Assembly (NCBI GenBank): GCA_965198045.1
Contig: CBDAOL010000007.1
Coordinates: 124,001-188,000 of the forward strand
Length of the DNA stretch: 64,000 nucleotides
Origin: CBDDEC01 sp965198045
Lineage (GTDB): Bacteria > Chloroflexota > Dehalococcoidia > UBA2979
Direction: 5' to 3'
A model generated the notes under the pieces. The model saw nothing but the letters and a program-made list of their open reading frames with translations. It was not told where the DNA came from and did not search any database. Each line of letters starts with the position of its first letter. Position 1 is the stretch's first letter. Position numbers and translations under genes: made by a program. Positions 42,666 to 51,543 of this stretch are shown piece after piece.

Positions 42666-42991
42666 CGAGATCGTTCCTCAGGGTTGCCTTAGAGGCTCAG
42701 CTCGCCCGTGCCTTCCGAGATGGTTGCGAAGAGCACAAGGTGGCTGGACAGGAAGTAGCCGACCGCTGGCAGGTGGTCGCCAAGCGCGATCTCGAAGCCG
42801 ACTGCTGTCCCTGCTGTGCCGGCCCGTGCGCTCGTGTTGCGGTCGTATGCAGAGCCTGTGGCCCACTAGTTGCCTCTCTGTTCGAGTCGCTGACCGCGGC
42901 ACGCCCGTGCGTGCTGTGCGGCGGCTCGGCGGACTGCATGCAGAGCCAGGACTGGGTATGTCGGGCGTGCTTTGCGTCGAAGTCGCCCTAG
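42662..42991 (+). CDS. Cys-rich zinc-binding hypothetical protein
   Basis: This 109-residue protein starts at TTG 42662, overlapping the DUF3987 stop (TTGA). The C-terminal 60 residues hold four Cys pairs (CCPCC, VCRAC, CVLCGG, VCRAC), enough for two treble-clef or ribbon zinc sites. It has no recognised family. Coupling to the DUF3987 gene suggests a shared role in the same element. Confidence 0.6.
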   Translation: MTRSFLRVALEAQLARAFRDGCEEHKVAGQEVADRWQVVAKRDLEADCCPCCAGPCARVAVVCRACGPLVASLFESLTAARPCVLCGGSADCMQSQDWVCRACFASKSP

Positions 42992-43270
42992 ATCGCCTCC
43001 ACCGCGCTCGGCGCTGCTTGGCACCCACCAACCACCCCTGCCAACGGCACACTTGACGCACTGCTTCGCCCCACCGCCGCCTCGCGTCGCGCGCGCCGAA
43101 CCGCGAACGTCGCTCGACGGCGAGGATCTCGACCTACCTCGCCGTGCGCGCTGCAACGAACACGCTGCCGGGCGGCTTGGACGCCGCCGACCGGGCTGGC
43201 TGCGGCGTGTTTCTTGTCCTCTGGGCCGACCGATTTTTGTTTCGCCGAAACGGCGCGCTGCCGGTCGGAC

Positions 43271-43729
43271 TCACTCGTCTAGCGCAAAGAGGCGCTGGCG
43301 CGCTTCAACGGTGTCGATACGAGAACGGAACCAGTCCTCGTATATAGCAAGCACCTCGTCTTTCTGGTTGCCGGTCATATACCTCCGGACATCATCGAGA
43401 GTGGTCAGGGTTGAGCCGGGGGGAGCGTAGAAGTTGAAGTAGGTCCGACCGTCGCACTTAGTCTCGTACCGGAAGTCAGACTCTTCGTCGGCGGGATCGG
43501 AAAGAGCCGGGAGCGTTCTGGCCTGCGAAGTCCGGATCTGGACGCGCTCGCGACCGCAGACCTCGGCGAGAAAGGTGCCCGGACCGCCCTCTTGATCGCA
43601 CGCGACTGTCTCATCGCAGGTAAGGGTGATTGCATTCGAGGCGAAGAACGGTGAGACCCATCCAAACCAGACGATAGCCCCTACAAAGAGAACACCCACC
43701 GCCAAGCCTGCACTATCCTTGAGACGCAT
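43271..43729 (-). CDS. Membrane-anchored hypothetical protein
   Basis: This 152-residue protein has an N-terminal hydrophobic helix (about 8-27) followed by an extracytoplasmic domain with four Cys (TCDETVACDQ, VCGRE, KCDGR), which may form disulfides. ATG 43729 is preferred; a GTG lies directly before it. It has no recognised family. The 280 bases upstream of its stop side (42992-43270) hold nothing I can support. Confidence 0.6.
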   Translation of the reverse strand: MRLKDSAGLAVGVLFVGAIVWFGWVSPFFASNAITLTCDETVACDQEGGPGTFLAEVCGRERVQIRTSQARTLPALSDPADEESDFRYETKCDGRTYFNFYAPPGSTLTTLDDVRRYMTGNQKDEVLAIYEDWFRSRIDTVEARQRLFALDE

Positions 43730-43732
43730 CAC

Positions 43733-44183
43733 GGCGTTGGCTCCGATCGCTCGACAGCGGATCTTCTTCTCCGCCGTCCCACAGGACCGCTGCTATCTGC
43801 ACTCGATCCCAAGCGATCGCTGCTCGTCGGGATCGGCTGCAACAGTCGTCACTCAGGCGCACAGCTCGGACGCTATTCCTGTCGCCTCGACGAGGACTTC
43901 TTCCGCGAGCATGCGCCGAACGCCAGCGTGACTCGGACGGCCCACTCTTTCCGCACTTGGCACCACGGTGGGACAGCCCGGAGTCGTCATGCGCGGACAT
44001 TAGCTGACCCATCGGACGGACGTTGGACGGGCCTCACGTCTACTCTCTTCGAACCACGAGAGATGTTCAGGTCGCGTCTCAAAGGGGCACCTCGACTGGA
44101 ACTGGGGTCTCCTCGAAACGCACCTGACGCGGCAGGCGCGGCGCGATAGCGTTGGGCGCTGGCCTTCACAGGCCGAGTTCGAC
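43733..44183. other. Spacer with an unassigned open frame
   Basis: No gene with a credible start is visible. One plus-strand frame (about 43780-44148) stays open and reads coding-like segments such as RSLLVGIGCNSRHSGA and LDEDFFREHAPNASV, without a start codon, so it may be a gene remnant. An inverted repeat GGCCT-N4-AGGCC lies at 44161-44174. Confidence 0.35.
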
Positions 44184-44579
44184 GTGCTCCGACAACACGA
44201 GGCGTGGGCGCTTGTTGTCCTGGGGTCGCCTCGGCAGCGGACAGCCTACGACCTTAGAGAGTTCGGTCGCGAACGTCTGATTCAGGCCGCCTCCGCCGGG
44301 ACTGCGCCAAATCAACTCTGGCTGATCGCTTGGGCGGCACTCGTTATTGCCCTGGTCAGTGGCGGGTTCGAGCTGCCTACGGCCGTACGTGTGGCGCTGA
44401 CGGTGATCGCTGTGGGCGTCGCGATGGCTGGGTACGTAGCGGCGAGGCTGTGGGTCGGGAAAATCGTCGCGGCGTTCCGCTTCCGAGGTCGCTCGGACAC
44501 GCCGGCAACTGTGCTCGCTTACCTGCTTATGCTCGCCCCGCCCGCGGTTCTCGCAACGGTCCTTGCGAGCCTAAGCTGA
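44184..44579 (+). CDS. Small integral membrane protein
   Basis: This 131-residue protein (GTG 44184) has a short soluble start and three hydrophobic stretches (about 44-62, 67-88 and 108-129). It has no known motif. It is followed by the HEPN-like gene on the same strand. Confidence 0.55.
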   Translation: MLRQHEAWALVVLGSPRQRTAYDLREFGRERLIQAASAGTAPNQLWLIAWAALVIALVSGGFELPTAVRVALTVIAVGVAMAGYVAARLWVGKIVAAFRFRGRSDTPATVLAYLLMLAPPAVLATVLASLS

Positions 44580-44659
44580 CACGCAGCCCAGAGCCGTCCA
44601 TCGCAGGCGAGGTGGCCGTCGAAGAGTAGGCCAGGAGCCCCACCCATCGGAGGTTGCCG

Positions 44660-45238
44660 TTGGCTGACAGAACTGACGCCGAAGCGATCGCGCAGGGATG
44701 GCGAACTCTCTGGCTCTACGAAGCGGTGGCCAGAAACCGATCTCGATTTGAGGGCGAGCTCCTTCGACCGCAACCGCGTAACTCGCTGGTCGATGGCCTG
44801 CTAGCGTCATTGCTCTTCTTACAGATGACGAGCGTCGTTGAGGCTGCGCTGCCCGTGATCCGCGAGATGCACGACCTACCTGCGCCCCAAAGAGACACTC
44901 TTCGTGAAAACGTCGAAGCCCTACGCGAGGAGCTTGTCGACCCGAGTGCGCTTCATCAAGTCCTCGATCGGAGGGTTGAGATCGCCCACCGCGGAGTGAG
45001 GGCGGCCTGGGAAGAGCTCGCCTCCGCGGCCGATGTCGTGGAAGCGGAACTCGTAGCGCAGCGACTCGTCGCGGGCAGACCGAAGTTCGATGCGCACGCG
45101 GAGAGATCGGGGGCGATGCCTTGCGACGATCCTGAGGTGCTTTCAGTATTCGAGCACCGGCGATGGCTGACAGACTCGAACGGACGAACGGCACTCGAAC
45201 AGACGTGGCAGGAGAAGCTGATGAGAGACGGCTTCTAG
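44660..45238 (+). CDS. Helical protein with an HEPN-like R-x4-H motif
   Basis: This 192-residue protein is all-helical. TTG 44660 is chosen because GGAGG sits 6 bases before it; TTG 44654 is too close to that site. The segment LDRRVEIAHRG has the R-x4-H pattern of HEPN RNases after two long helices, the right place for that fold, but one short motif is weak evidence. It has no antitoxin-like (MNT) partner next to it; the upstream gene codes for a small membrane protein. Treat the family assignment as tentative. Confidence 0.55.
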   Translation: MADRTDAEAIAQGWRTLWLYEAVARNRSRFEGELLRPQPRNSLVDGLLASLLFLQMTSVVEAALPVIREMHDLPAPQRDTLRENVEALREELVDPSALHQVLDRRVEIAHRGVRAAWEELASAADVVEAELVAQRLVAGRPKFDAHAERSGAMPCDDPEVLSVFEHRRWLTDSNGRTALEQTWQEKLMRDGF

Positions 45239-45285
45239 CACCGTTCCCAACCACCGCAAGACCGGCCGCCCCGGCTCGCCGTGCA

Positions 45286-45326
45286 ACGCTCGCAGACGCC
45301 CTGAGCGGCCCGTACGCGCGCGCGAC
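45286..45326. repeat. Dispersed GC-rich repeat, copy 1
   Basis: The 34-base core 45293-45326 is identical at 33 positions to 47051-47084; a 21-base relative lies at 49893-49913. All copies contain GCGGCCCGTACGCGC. The copies lie between short genes in the accessory region. The surrounding gap (45239-45655) has no supported gene. Confidence 0.65.
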
Positions 45327-45655
45327 TCGGCGTCGTGCGCCCACCTCGCAGCGAGCACGGATGCCTATTATTCGCGAGAAGGAGCGCTGATGCCGCTTGG
45401 CTGCTCCGGCAGCATCGGCGCGGGATCGGCGCCGCCGCGATGGGTTGTGGTGACCTCTCCGACGATGCGATGATCGAATCGGCGGCGCGGGGTGAGATGT
45501 CTTCCGCTGTGGCGCTCCCCGTCTTCCCGGATTCGTCAGATCGTCTGCGGCCCTCGACCGACGAGGCTCCCGATTCACCGAGTTCCGCTCGTGTCTCATC
45601 GCACCGCGACCGTGTGCGCCCTCGAGATGACCCCCTCGACTTCGATATTCGAGGC

Positions 45656-45778
45656 ATGGACCGCCACAGCGCGCACATTGACCCGCTCGCGCCCGCGCGG
45701 GGCATCCTGATCGGGGCGACCCTCAGCGCGGCCGCATGGGCCGTTCTCATCGCGGTCGTGCTCCCCATCCTCCGTTAG
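45656..45778 (+). CDS. Tiny single-helix membrane protein
   Basis: This 40-residue ORF (MDRHSAHIDPLAPARG...) has a polar start and one helix (GILIGATLSAAAWAVLIAVVLPIL). GAGG lies 3 bases before ATG 45656. Small proteins of this kind, with PxRG before one helix, are common in phage and plasmid regions. The longer open frame upstream is not convincing. Confidence 0.5.
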   Translation: MDRHSAHIDPLAPARGILIGATLSAAAWAVLIAVVLPILR

Positions 45779-45822
45779 CCATCAGCGCGAAGGCTCGGCG
45801 TCGAACGAATCACTCACGTCGG

Positions 45823-46899
45823 TCAGACGAGCTCTGAGTCGCCCATGCTGAGGTGAATCCGGGCCTGCCGATCTTCCGTGATGGGGCGCACGAAATCGGG
45901 CTCGGGAGCCGCCGTTCGCAAGGCGGTGCGCCACGCTGCGTTCCGTGAGCGGCGCCCCAGACGGACGAAGCCCGCGTCGCGAATCGCCGCGCTATATGGG
46001 TGGTGCTCGACGTTGCTGTACTCGAGTGAGGATGCTCCGCCGGCGCGTGCCTCCTCCACGCAATGGTCAAGCAGGGCTCGCGCGATGTCTGGGCGACCGG
46101 GCCGGGCGAGCAGATCCGCCACGACGCCGCGTCGACCTCGGACGGTGAACGCTGCGTACCCGAGCAACTCACCGTTCTCCTCGGCGGCAAAGAGCTCGAA
46201 GAAACCACCGCGACGATCGAGGTAGCGCCAGTTCAGATAGTCCGCTGATCGGCTTAGGATCAGGTCGAACTCCTCAGCCGCCTCTCTCTACAGCGCGTCG
46301 AACCGCTCATCGCACCTCTCGATCGAGACGACCGTCGCGCCGGTAGGCGGCGCACCGCGAAGTGCGATCCGCCCCCTGATCCCGAGCAGTGCGTAGCCTG
46401 GCAGGGTCGCGAGGTGCCAGCGATGGCGGCGCGCCTCATCGAGGGGATGGAGAATCCGCGCATACACGGTCCAGCGGTTGGCGAATCGCGCGTAGTTCTC
46501 GGTGCCATCCGCGCGGAACCGATGGATAGCAGGAACCTGCGAGAAGCCCAGTCCGATGTCGGACAGATGGCGGTCAAAGTAACGGAGCTCGCCGTAGAAC
46601 CCACGACCGCGGGCGAGGGGGTGCATGGCCGCGAATGGACCGTTGAGAAAGGTCAACTCGCGCCCGCGGATCAATGCGGGTCGGAGCTGGGCCGTTGATG
46701 CGCCGACAATCTTGCCGTCAAGATCGGAGACAGCCGGCCGGCAGACCACGCCCTCGCCCAGCGTCATCCACTCCACGAAGGTGAGTGCTCCGCCCTCGTT
46801 CGGCCAGGGAGGGAAGCGGTCGAACGAAAGCTTAAACGTCTCGGTGATCCCGCGCAGATCCTCTGGCGTGGCGAAACGTACCGTCGGCCTCTCGCTCAT
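45823..46899 (-). pseudogene. GNAT-family acetyltransferase interrupted by an in-frame amber codon
   Basis: One continuous minus-strand frame codes for about 358 residues. The first part has SERPTVRFATPEDLRGITETF and HPLARGRGFYGELRYFD, like the acetyl-CoA loop of two-domain GNAT proteins. At 46288-46290 a TAG follows FDAL; then the frame continues REAAEEFDLILSRSADYLNWRYLDRRGG and LLGYAAFTVRGRRG to 45823. In relatives FDxLW precedes this position, so TGG (Trp) to TAG by one base change explains it. Either the gene is dead, or only the first 203 residues are made. The start choice (ATG 46899 or GTG 46926) is uncertain. Confidence 0.75.
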
Positions 46900-47244
46900 C
46901 GACGACCACACGCTTCCATCCAACACCCTGGACTTCGCCCGGGTGTGCGCACTGGCGTCCGGGCCATCTGCTCCTTATGGATCATGGCTCGCCCTAGTAT
47001 CGCTGTTGCGCGTCCCAAACGACCGCCGGCTGGCCGCCGTCCCACGCTCCCAGACGCCATGAGCGGCCCGTACGCGCGCGCGACGAGGCGCGCGGAGCGT
47101 CATGCCAAAGCGTGCTCTCTACTGCTCAGTCTGCGAGCACCGCCGCCAGCTCCTCGTCGAAGACATCAGGCCAGAGCAGCGACACCCCCACTTCGTCGCA
47201 GAGCGTCACCCACGACGGGGCAATGGGAGCGCGCTCGACGATAA
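46900..47244. other. Spacer with repeat copy 2 and a possible gene remnant
   Basis: The repeat copy at 47044-47084 lies here. On the minus strand a frame ending at 47126 reads AALIVERAPIAPSWVTLCDEVGVSLLWPDVFDEELAAVLAD, which looks protein-like but has no credible start or N-terminus, so it may be the 3' end of a lost gene. Confidence 0.35.
47044..47084. repeat. Dispersed GC-rich repeat, copy 2
   Basis: It is nearly identical to copy 1 (one mismatch over the 34-base core) and in the same orientation. Confidence 0.65.
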
Positions 47245-48042
47245 GAGCTGCTCGCACGCGGCCGCCGTGCATCGTGCGAGCGGAGTAGCGGTAGTCCAGG
47301 ACTTGGCCGAGGCGATGCGGACGACTACGAAAGCGCGGGCTTCGCGGGGATCTTGACCGCCCAGGATGGGCGACGACTCCGCAACGTCCTGATTCGGCGC
47401 TACGTGGAACCCGAGCCGATCCTGACTCTCGGGGTGGTGCAGCAGCCACTGCCCGTGATCGCCGCGCTCACCCCCGGCCTCGGAGTGACGACGGGCTAGA
47501 CGCCGGTAGTGATCACCGGCTCGCGCTTCACAGGCGCGACCGCCGTGAGTTTCGGGGGGACTGCTGCGCTCACGTTCGTCGTAAACAGCGACACCGAGAT
47601 CGTCGCCGACTCGCCCTCTCAAGCGCCCGGAGTGGTCGACGTGGTAGTGACCACCCCTGCCGGCACCAACGCGAACACCGCCGCGGACGACTTCGTGTAC
47701 TACGACCCACCGCCTCTCGCGGAGCCTGCTTCATTGATTGTTCAGAAGGCCGGCGGAGAGGCGGGCATCCTGTATCAATTCGAGCTGACACACGGCGCCC
47801 TTACCACGGTCTCCCGATTCGAGCTCGCGGCCGGCGAGTCGAAGACCGTGTTGCTGTACATCGGGTCTGAGTGGCAGCTCATTGAGCTCACGGCACCCGC
47901 TGGCGTGAGCTACTCAGGCACCTGCGCTGCCCCAACCGCGGTCTCAGCGCCAGCCTTTGAGTGTTTCGTGACCAACCCGTCGGCTGTGGCTGGACAGTCC
48001 GCTCCGCTTCCGGCTGACACGGGGCACGGGGCTGTCAGGTAG
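47245..48042 (+). pseudogene. IPT/TIG-domain surface protein remnant with in-frame stop
   Basis: From 47509 the frame codes for an immunoglobulin-like TIG domain: VITGSRFTGATAVSFGG and GVVDVVVTTPAGTN, then a beta-rich Cys-containing domain, ending LPADTGHGAVR. The segment LPADTG resembles a sorting motif but no hydrophobic tail follows. The domain start (PxxGxxxGGTPV) lies upstream of a TAG at 47497-47499: LTPGLGVTTG-stop-TPVVITGS. The same frame is open back to 47245. So the protein was longer and is now broken at the start of its TIG domain. A short product from GTG 47509 is still possible. Confidence 0.6.
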
Positions 48043-48241
48043 CGAGGTGCGCGTCGCGCTCGTTCGCGGCGGAGCTTGTCAGACGGCGTTGGCACACGTG
48101 CATGGCCCGGAGCTTCAGGTTGCTCCGGCGCTTCTTACGGCTCGCTGAGCCAGTCATCCGTGATCGTTACGGACTGCGTGTGACTGTCATGGAGTCGCAA
48201 GAAGGCGACGGCGACCAACACGCTCAGGGGACGAGAACGCG

Positions 48242-49690
48242 ATGACATCGATTTGGCTTGCGAGCGTCGCCACCGCCAATCGCCTCTACCTCATCAGTGC
48301 TCTTGCTGCCGTCAGCGTCTTGGCAATCAACCCAACAAGAGCTGGATTGCTTCCGTGCCTGCTCGTGGTCCTTGGTGCGGCCGCGGCAAAGGCGTACTCG
48401 CGATTAACATCGAGCCGAGCTGAGACACGCGTGGAAGAAGTACCGGTCTCGCGAGTACCGACGCCGGCACGCACTTGGGAACAGGTGATGGACGCTCACT
48501 GCGCCGCGCTCTTGCAGGAGGGGATGCGGTCGTTCGCGCTGTCGGTCTACTTTTCCGATGCGCGACGCATCTCTAGCGCATGGGGGCTGGAGGGCATCCA
48601 TGAAGTCCGTGAAGCGTTTCTCGCGGCGGTCGAAGCGAAGGCTCGACTGGTGCTGGGTTCGTCCGCGCACCGCGCAGACGACGGATCGATCGTGATTCTG
48701 GCGTCCGGGGGTGAGAACGCAGCGCGAGTGCTCACTGAGCGCCTCGGTAGCACCACGGTGGTTCGAGTCCGAGACCGCCAGCTCCACCTCTCAACCAGCG
48801 CGGGACTCGCGTTCAGCGACCAGGACGGGCAGTTCGCCAACCTCGCACTCGCCGCCGCTGGCGCTCGCAACTGTCCTTCGCGCACGCTCGGCGAGGTGGC
48901 GCACCACTGCGGCCCGACCTGTACCACCGGCTCGGATCTCCTCGATCTCGAGGACTTGCTTGGGACCGCCGTCGCCGAGGACGGCTTCGTCCTCCGTTAC
49001 CAGCCGCAGTTTGACCTTCTCTCAGGTGAGATTGTTGGCGCCGAGGCGCTGATCCGTTGGAATCACGAGTCTGACGAGCTCGAGCCGGCCCACTTCCTGG
49101 GCGTGCTCGAGGATTCGGGAATGATCCTGCGTGTCGGTGGATGGGTGCTCGAGGAGGCGTGTCGCGAAGCTGCACGCTGGCAGGAGGGCGGGCTCCCTGT
49201 GCCCGTCGCGGTCAACATCTCGGCACAGCAACTGGTGCCCGAGTTGGTCGATCACGTGGAGCTAGCGCTCGGTGGATCTCTCTTGCCAGCCCGACAACTC
49301 GAGCTTGAGTTCACCGAGACGGCGGCACTGGCTGATCCCGCCGCTGCCTACGGCATCGCCGGCGCGCTTCGCGACCTGGGGGTGAAGATCTCGCTTGACG
49401 ACTTCGGCACGGGCCACTCGTCGTTGACGCATCTGCGCCGCCTTGCCCCAAGCCGGGTAAAGATCGACAAGTCGTTCGTTCGTGCAATCGCCGACCGCCG
49501 CGAACGCACAATCATCGGCGGTACGATCGAGCTGGCTCACGAACTCGGATGCGTGGTCGTGGCCGAGGGAGTCGAGACCTCCCAGCACCTGAGGCTATTG
49601 ACGCAAATGGGCTGCGACGTGGGGCAGGGGTTCCTGCTGGGTCGGCCACAGCCGGCTGATGATCTTGTTCGGTACAAGACCAGCGCTTGA
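48242..49690 (+). CDS. Cyclic-di-GMP phosphodiesterase (degenerate GGDEF plus EAL)
   Basis: This 482-residue protein has two N-terminal membrane helices (about 12-50), a degenerate GGDEF-like domain (about 80-215) in which the GGDEF site reads ADDGSIVIL, and a C-terminal EAL domain. The EAL domain keeps its key residues: GAEALIRW, VNISAQQL, LEFTETA, LDDFGTGHSSL, KIDKSF and VVAEGVET. It should hydrolyse c-di-GMP; the dead GGDEF part may bind GTP or act as a spacer. It stands alone between remnants. ATG 48242 lacks a strong ribosome site. Confidence 0.93.
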   Translation: MTSIWLASVATANRLYLISALAAVSVLAINPTRAGLLPCLLVVLGAAAAKAYSRLTSSRAETRVEEVPVSRVPTPARTWEQVMDAHCAALLQEGMRSFALSVYFSDARRISSAWGLEGIHEVREAFLAAVEAKARLVLGSSAHRADDGSIVILASGGENAARVLTERLGSTTVVRVRDRQLHLSTSAGLAFSDQDGQFANLALAAAGARNCPSRTLGEVAHHCGPTCTTGSDLLDLEDLLGTAVAEDGFVLRYQPQFDLLSGEIVGAEALIRWNHESDELEPAHFLGVLEDSGMILRVGGWVLEEACREAARWQEGGLPVPVAVNISAQQLVPELVDHVELALGGSLLPARQLELEFTETAALADPAAAYGIAGALRDLGVKISLDDFGTGHSSLTHLRRLAPSRVKIDKSFVRAIADRRERTIIGGTIELAHELGCVVVAEGVETSQHLRLLTQMGCDVGQGFLLGRPQPADDLVRYKTSA

Positions 49691-50056
49691 CCGTTACCGA
49701 CGCAGCATCGACCCACGCCTCGGCGAGCACTCGATCATTCTCTCACTCGTCGGTTTGACTACCCAAATGATCCACTTTCACGCCCATCCGCGCTCGCGCT
49801 ACACGCGCGAGCATCGCGCCCAAGCCCGCAAACGCGCGCGCGAGGCCCGCTGGAAGCGGGCGACGACCTGTCGCGCGCGTATGCGTCTTGCCGCGGCCCG
49901 TACGCGCCCGCGAGGCGGCGGCGTGCGGCTTAATCGTCCAGCACGCCCAACGATCGAACGTGGGAACCTGCGTGGCACGTTCAAGGCGCGCGCTCTCTCC
50001 TGACGCGCGCGAAGTCGACAGCTATCATCGCGCACGCTGAGGACCGGGCGGAGTCA
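49691..50056. other. Spacer with hairpin and repeat copy 3
   Basis: No gene is supported in these 366 bases. A perfect hairpin GCCCGC-TGGAA-GCGGGC lies at 49845-49861 and the third repeat copy at 49893-49913. The DNA is rich in CGCG runs. Confidence 0.4.
49893..49913. repeat. Dispersed GC-rich repeat, copy 3 (partial)
   Basis: GCGGCCCGTACGCGC is shared with copies 1 and 2; the following bases differ by one position (CCGCGA instead of GCGCGA). Confidence 0.5.
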
Positions 50057-50356
50057 GTGACCGGGACTGAACTCATTCTCCACTACGACGGAGTCGAAGC
50101 GGCCCGCTACATCGACGACCCAGATGAGTTCGTCCGCGTCTGCCCAGAATGCAGTCACGTCAACTCGGTCTCGCGACCAGCGTCGCCCGATGCCTCCATC
50201 CTGAACGAAGTGTCGGCCTGCGTCGTTTGCGCAACCGAGATTGGCAGCGGCGAACTTGTATACCTGGCACGCACCGCCCGCGCTCCGATTCCGTTCGGGC
50301 CAAATCGACTGGGGACGGTAGTGACCGGACCCCCTTTGCGAGACCACCGCTTATGA
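50057..50356 (+). CDS. Small zinc-binding hypothetical protein running into the IS
   Basis: This 99-residue ORF (GTG 50057, GGCGGAG upstream) has two Cys pairs (CPEC and CVVC) that can bind one zinc. Its last six codons lie inside the IS end (from 50339), so the original C-terminus has probably been replaced. It has no recognised family. Confidence 0.5.
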   Translation: MTGTELILHYDGVEAARYIDDPDEFVRVCPECSHVNSVSRPASPDASILNEVSACVVCATEIGSGELVYLARTARAPIPFGPNRLGTVVTGPPLRDHRL

Positions 50357-51175
50357 GAGTCCAGCGTGTTGCTGAGCCTCCCAGCGCTCGGCGTAGGTAG
50401 CCGGGGCGAGCCAGCCCAGGCTGCTGTGCGGGCGCTTCGTGTTGTACTCGATCCGCCAGTCCTCGATCAGCACCTGCGCCTCGAGCAGGCTGTCGAACTG
50501 CTCGACGGCCAGGAACTCGTCGCGCAGCCGGCCGTTGAACGACTCGACGAATGGGTTTTCCCACGGCGCACCGGGCTCGATGTAGCTGCTGCCCGTACCG
50601 CTGAACCGGCACCAGTCGCGCAGCGCGTTGGCCGTGAGCTCGGGCCCGTTGTCGCAGCGGATGTACCCCGGCGCCGTCCCGCGCCCGGCGACGATCCGGT
50701 CGAGCGTGGCGGCGGTGGCGTCGGCGTTGATGCGCCTGGCGGCCACCACCGCCAGCGCCTCCCGCGTGTGCTCGTCGACGATGTTGAGCAGCTTCAGGAC
50801 CCGCCCGTCCGCGGTCTGGTCGAACTGGAAGTCCAGCGCCCAGACGTGGTTCGGCCGCTCAGCACTCAGCCGCCTGGCGGGCTGAGCCGAGTCCCCCAGA
50901 CGCTGACGCTTGCGTCGTGTCAGCGGGACGCGCAGCCCCTCCTCACGCCAGAGCCGTTGCACCCGCTTGCGGTTCACGGTCCATCCCTCCTCGCGCAAGG
51001 TCGCCCATGCGCGGCGGTATCCCCAGCGGGGGTGGCCACGCGAGAAGGCGTGCAACTCCGTCCTGAGCGCGTCGTCGCCGCGGCCGCGCGCCGGCAGGCG
51101 GCGCTGCGTGGAGCGGTGCTGGCCGGTGACCCGGCATGCCCGCCGTTCCGACAACTCGAGGCGGTCCTGCAACAT
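50351..51175 (-). CDS. IS3-family transposase OrfB (DDE integrase)
   Basis: This 274-residue protein has an HTH_21 part (HPRWGYRRAWATLREEGWTVNRKRVQRLWREEGLRVP) and an rve catalytic core with DDE residues in VWALDFQFDQ, RCDNGPEL and NPFVESFNGRLRDE. It starts at 51175 (MLQDRLEL), 29 bases after the orfA stop. In IS3 elements a -1 frameshift usually makes an OrfAB fusion; here the frames do not overlap in an obvious slippery site. Confidence 0.92.
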   Translation of the reverse strand: MLQDRLELSERRACRVTGQHRSTQRRLPARGRGDDALRTELHAFSRGHPRWGYRRAWATLREEGWTVNRKRVQRLWREEGLRVPLTRRKRQRLGDSAQPARRLSAERPNHVWALDFQFDQTADGRVLKLLNIVDEHTREALAVVAARRINADATAATLDRIVAGRGTAPGYIRCDNGPELTANALRDWCRFSGTGSSYIEPGAPWENPFVESFNGRLRDEFLAVEQFDSLLEAQVLIEDWRIEYNTKRPHSSLGWLAPATYAERWEAQQHAGLS

Positions 51176-51204
51176 GCAGACCGCCTCGCGCCGGCGCGAC
51201 GGGC

Positions 51205-51483
51205 TTACCAGTTTCCCCGGGCGATCTCCTTGAGCGCGTCGATCTCGAGTTCCTTGTCGGCGACGATCCGCTTCAGCCGCGCGTTCTCGCGCTCCAGCTC
51301 GCGCAGCCGTTTGGCGTCGTCGGCCTTCATCCCCCCGTACTGGTTGCGCCAGCGGTGGTAGGTCTGCTCCGAGATCTCGACCCGTTTCGCCGCCTCCGCG
51401 ATCGTCTGCCCCTCACCGAGCAGCCGCTCCACCTCCCGCAGCTTGCGCACGATCTGCTCAGGCGTGTGCCTGCGTCGTTTCAC
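51205..51483 (-). CDS. IS3-family transposase OrfA (HTH)
   Basis: This 92-residue protein has MKRRRHTPEQIVRKLREVERLLGEGQTIAEAAKRVEISEQTYHRWRNQYGGM, the helix-turn-helix of IS3 OrfA, followed by a leucine-zipper-like coiled coil (RELERENARLKRIVADKELEIDALKEI). It binds the IS ends and pairs with OrfB. GGAGGA lies upstream of ATG 51483. Confidence 0.92.
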   Translation of the reverse strand: MKRRRHTPEQIVRKLREVERLLGEGQTIAEAAKRVEISEQTYHRWRNQYGGMKADDAKRLRELERENARLKRIVADKELEIDALKEIARGNW

Positions 51484-51543
51484 CGTGATGTCCTCCTCCG
51501 CCCACCTTCGCGGGCCAAAGGACTCTCATCAACGGTGGTCTCG

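Larger units (their letters stand above)
50339..51543. mobile_element. IS3-family insertion sequence (about 1.2 kb)
   Basis: The element carries orfA and orfB on the minus strand and is bounded by 24-base imperfect inverted repeats (50339-50362 and 51520-51543) with 22 matching positions, beginning CGAGACCACCG. No direct target duplication is visible: the flanks are TTG on the left and TCT on the right. The right side cuts into an esterase gene whose N-terminal half is not on the left side, so a deletion occurred at or after insertion. Confidence 0.88.

Noticed and set aside
46288..47499. Recoding of TAG (pyrrolysine or suppression) to explain two in-frame amber codons
   Set aside because: TAG ends many intact genes here, including the four CTAG junctions, and no pyl genes are seen; mutation is simpler.
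48760..48770. GGTTCGAGTCC, like the T arm of a tRNA
   Set aside because: It lies inside the EAL protein gene, and no acceptor, D or anticodon arm can be formed around it.
45286..49913. Integron cassette array or CRISPR
   Set aside because: The repeats are few, irregularly spaced and lack attC core sites (GTTRRRY) or regular spacers; no integrase or cas gene is present.
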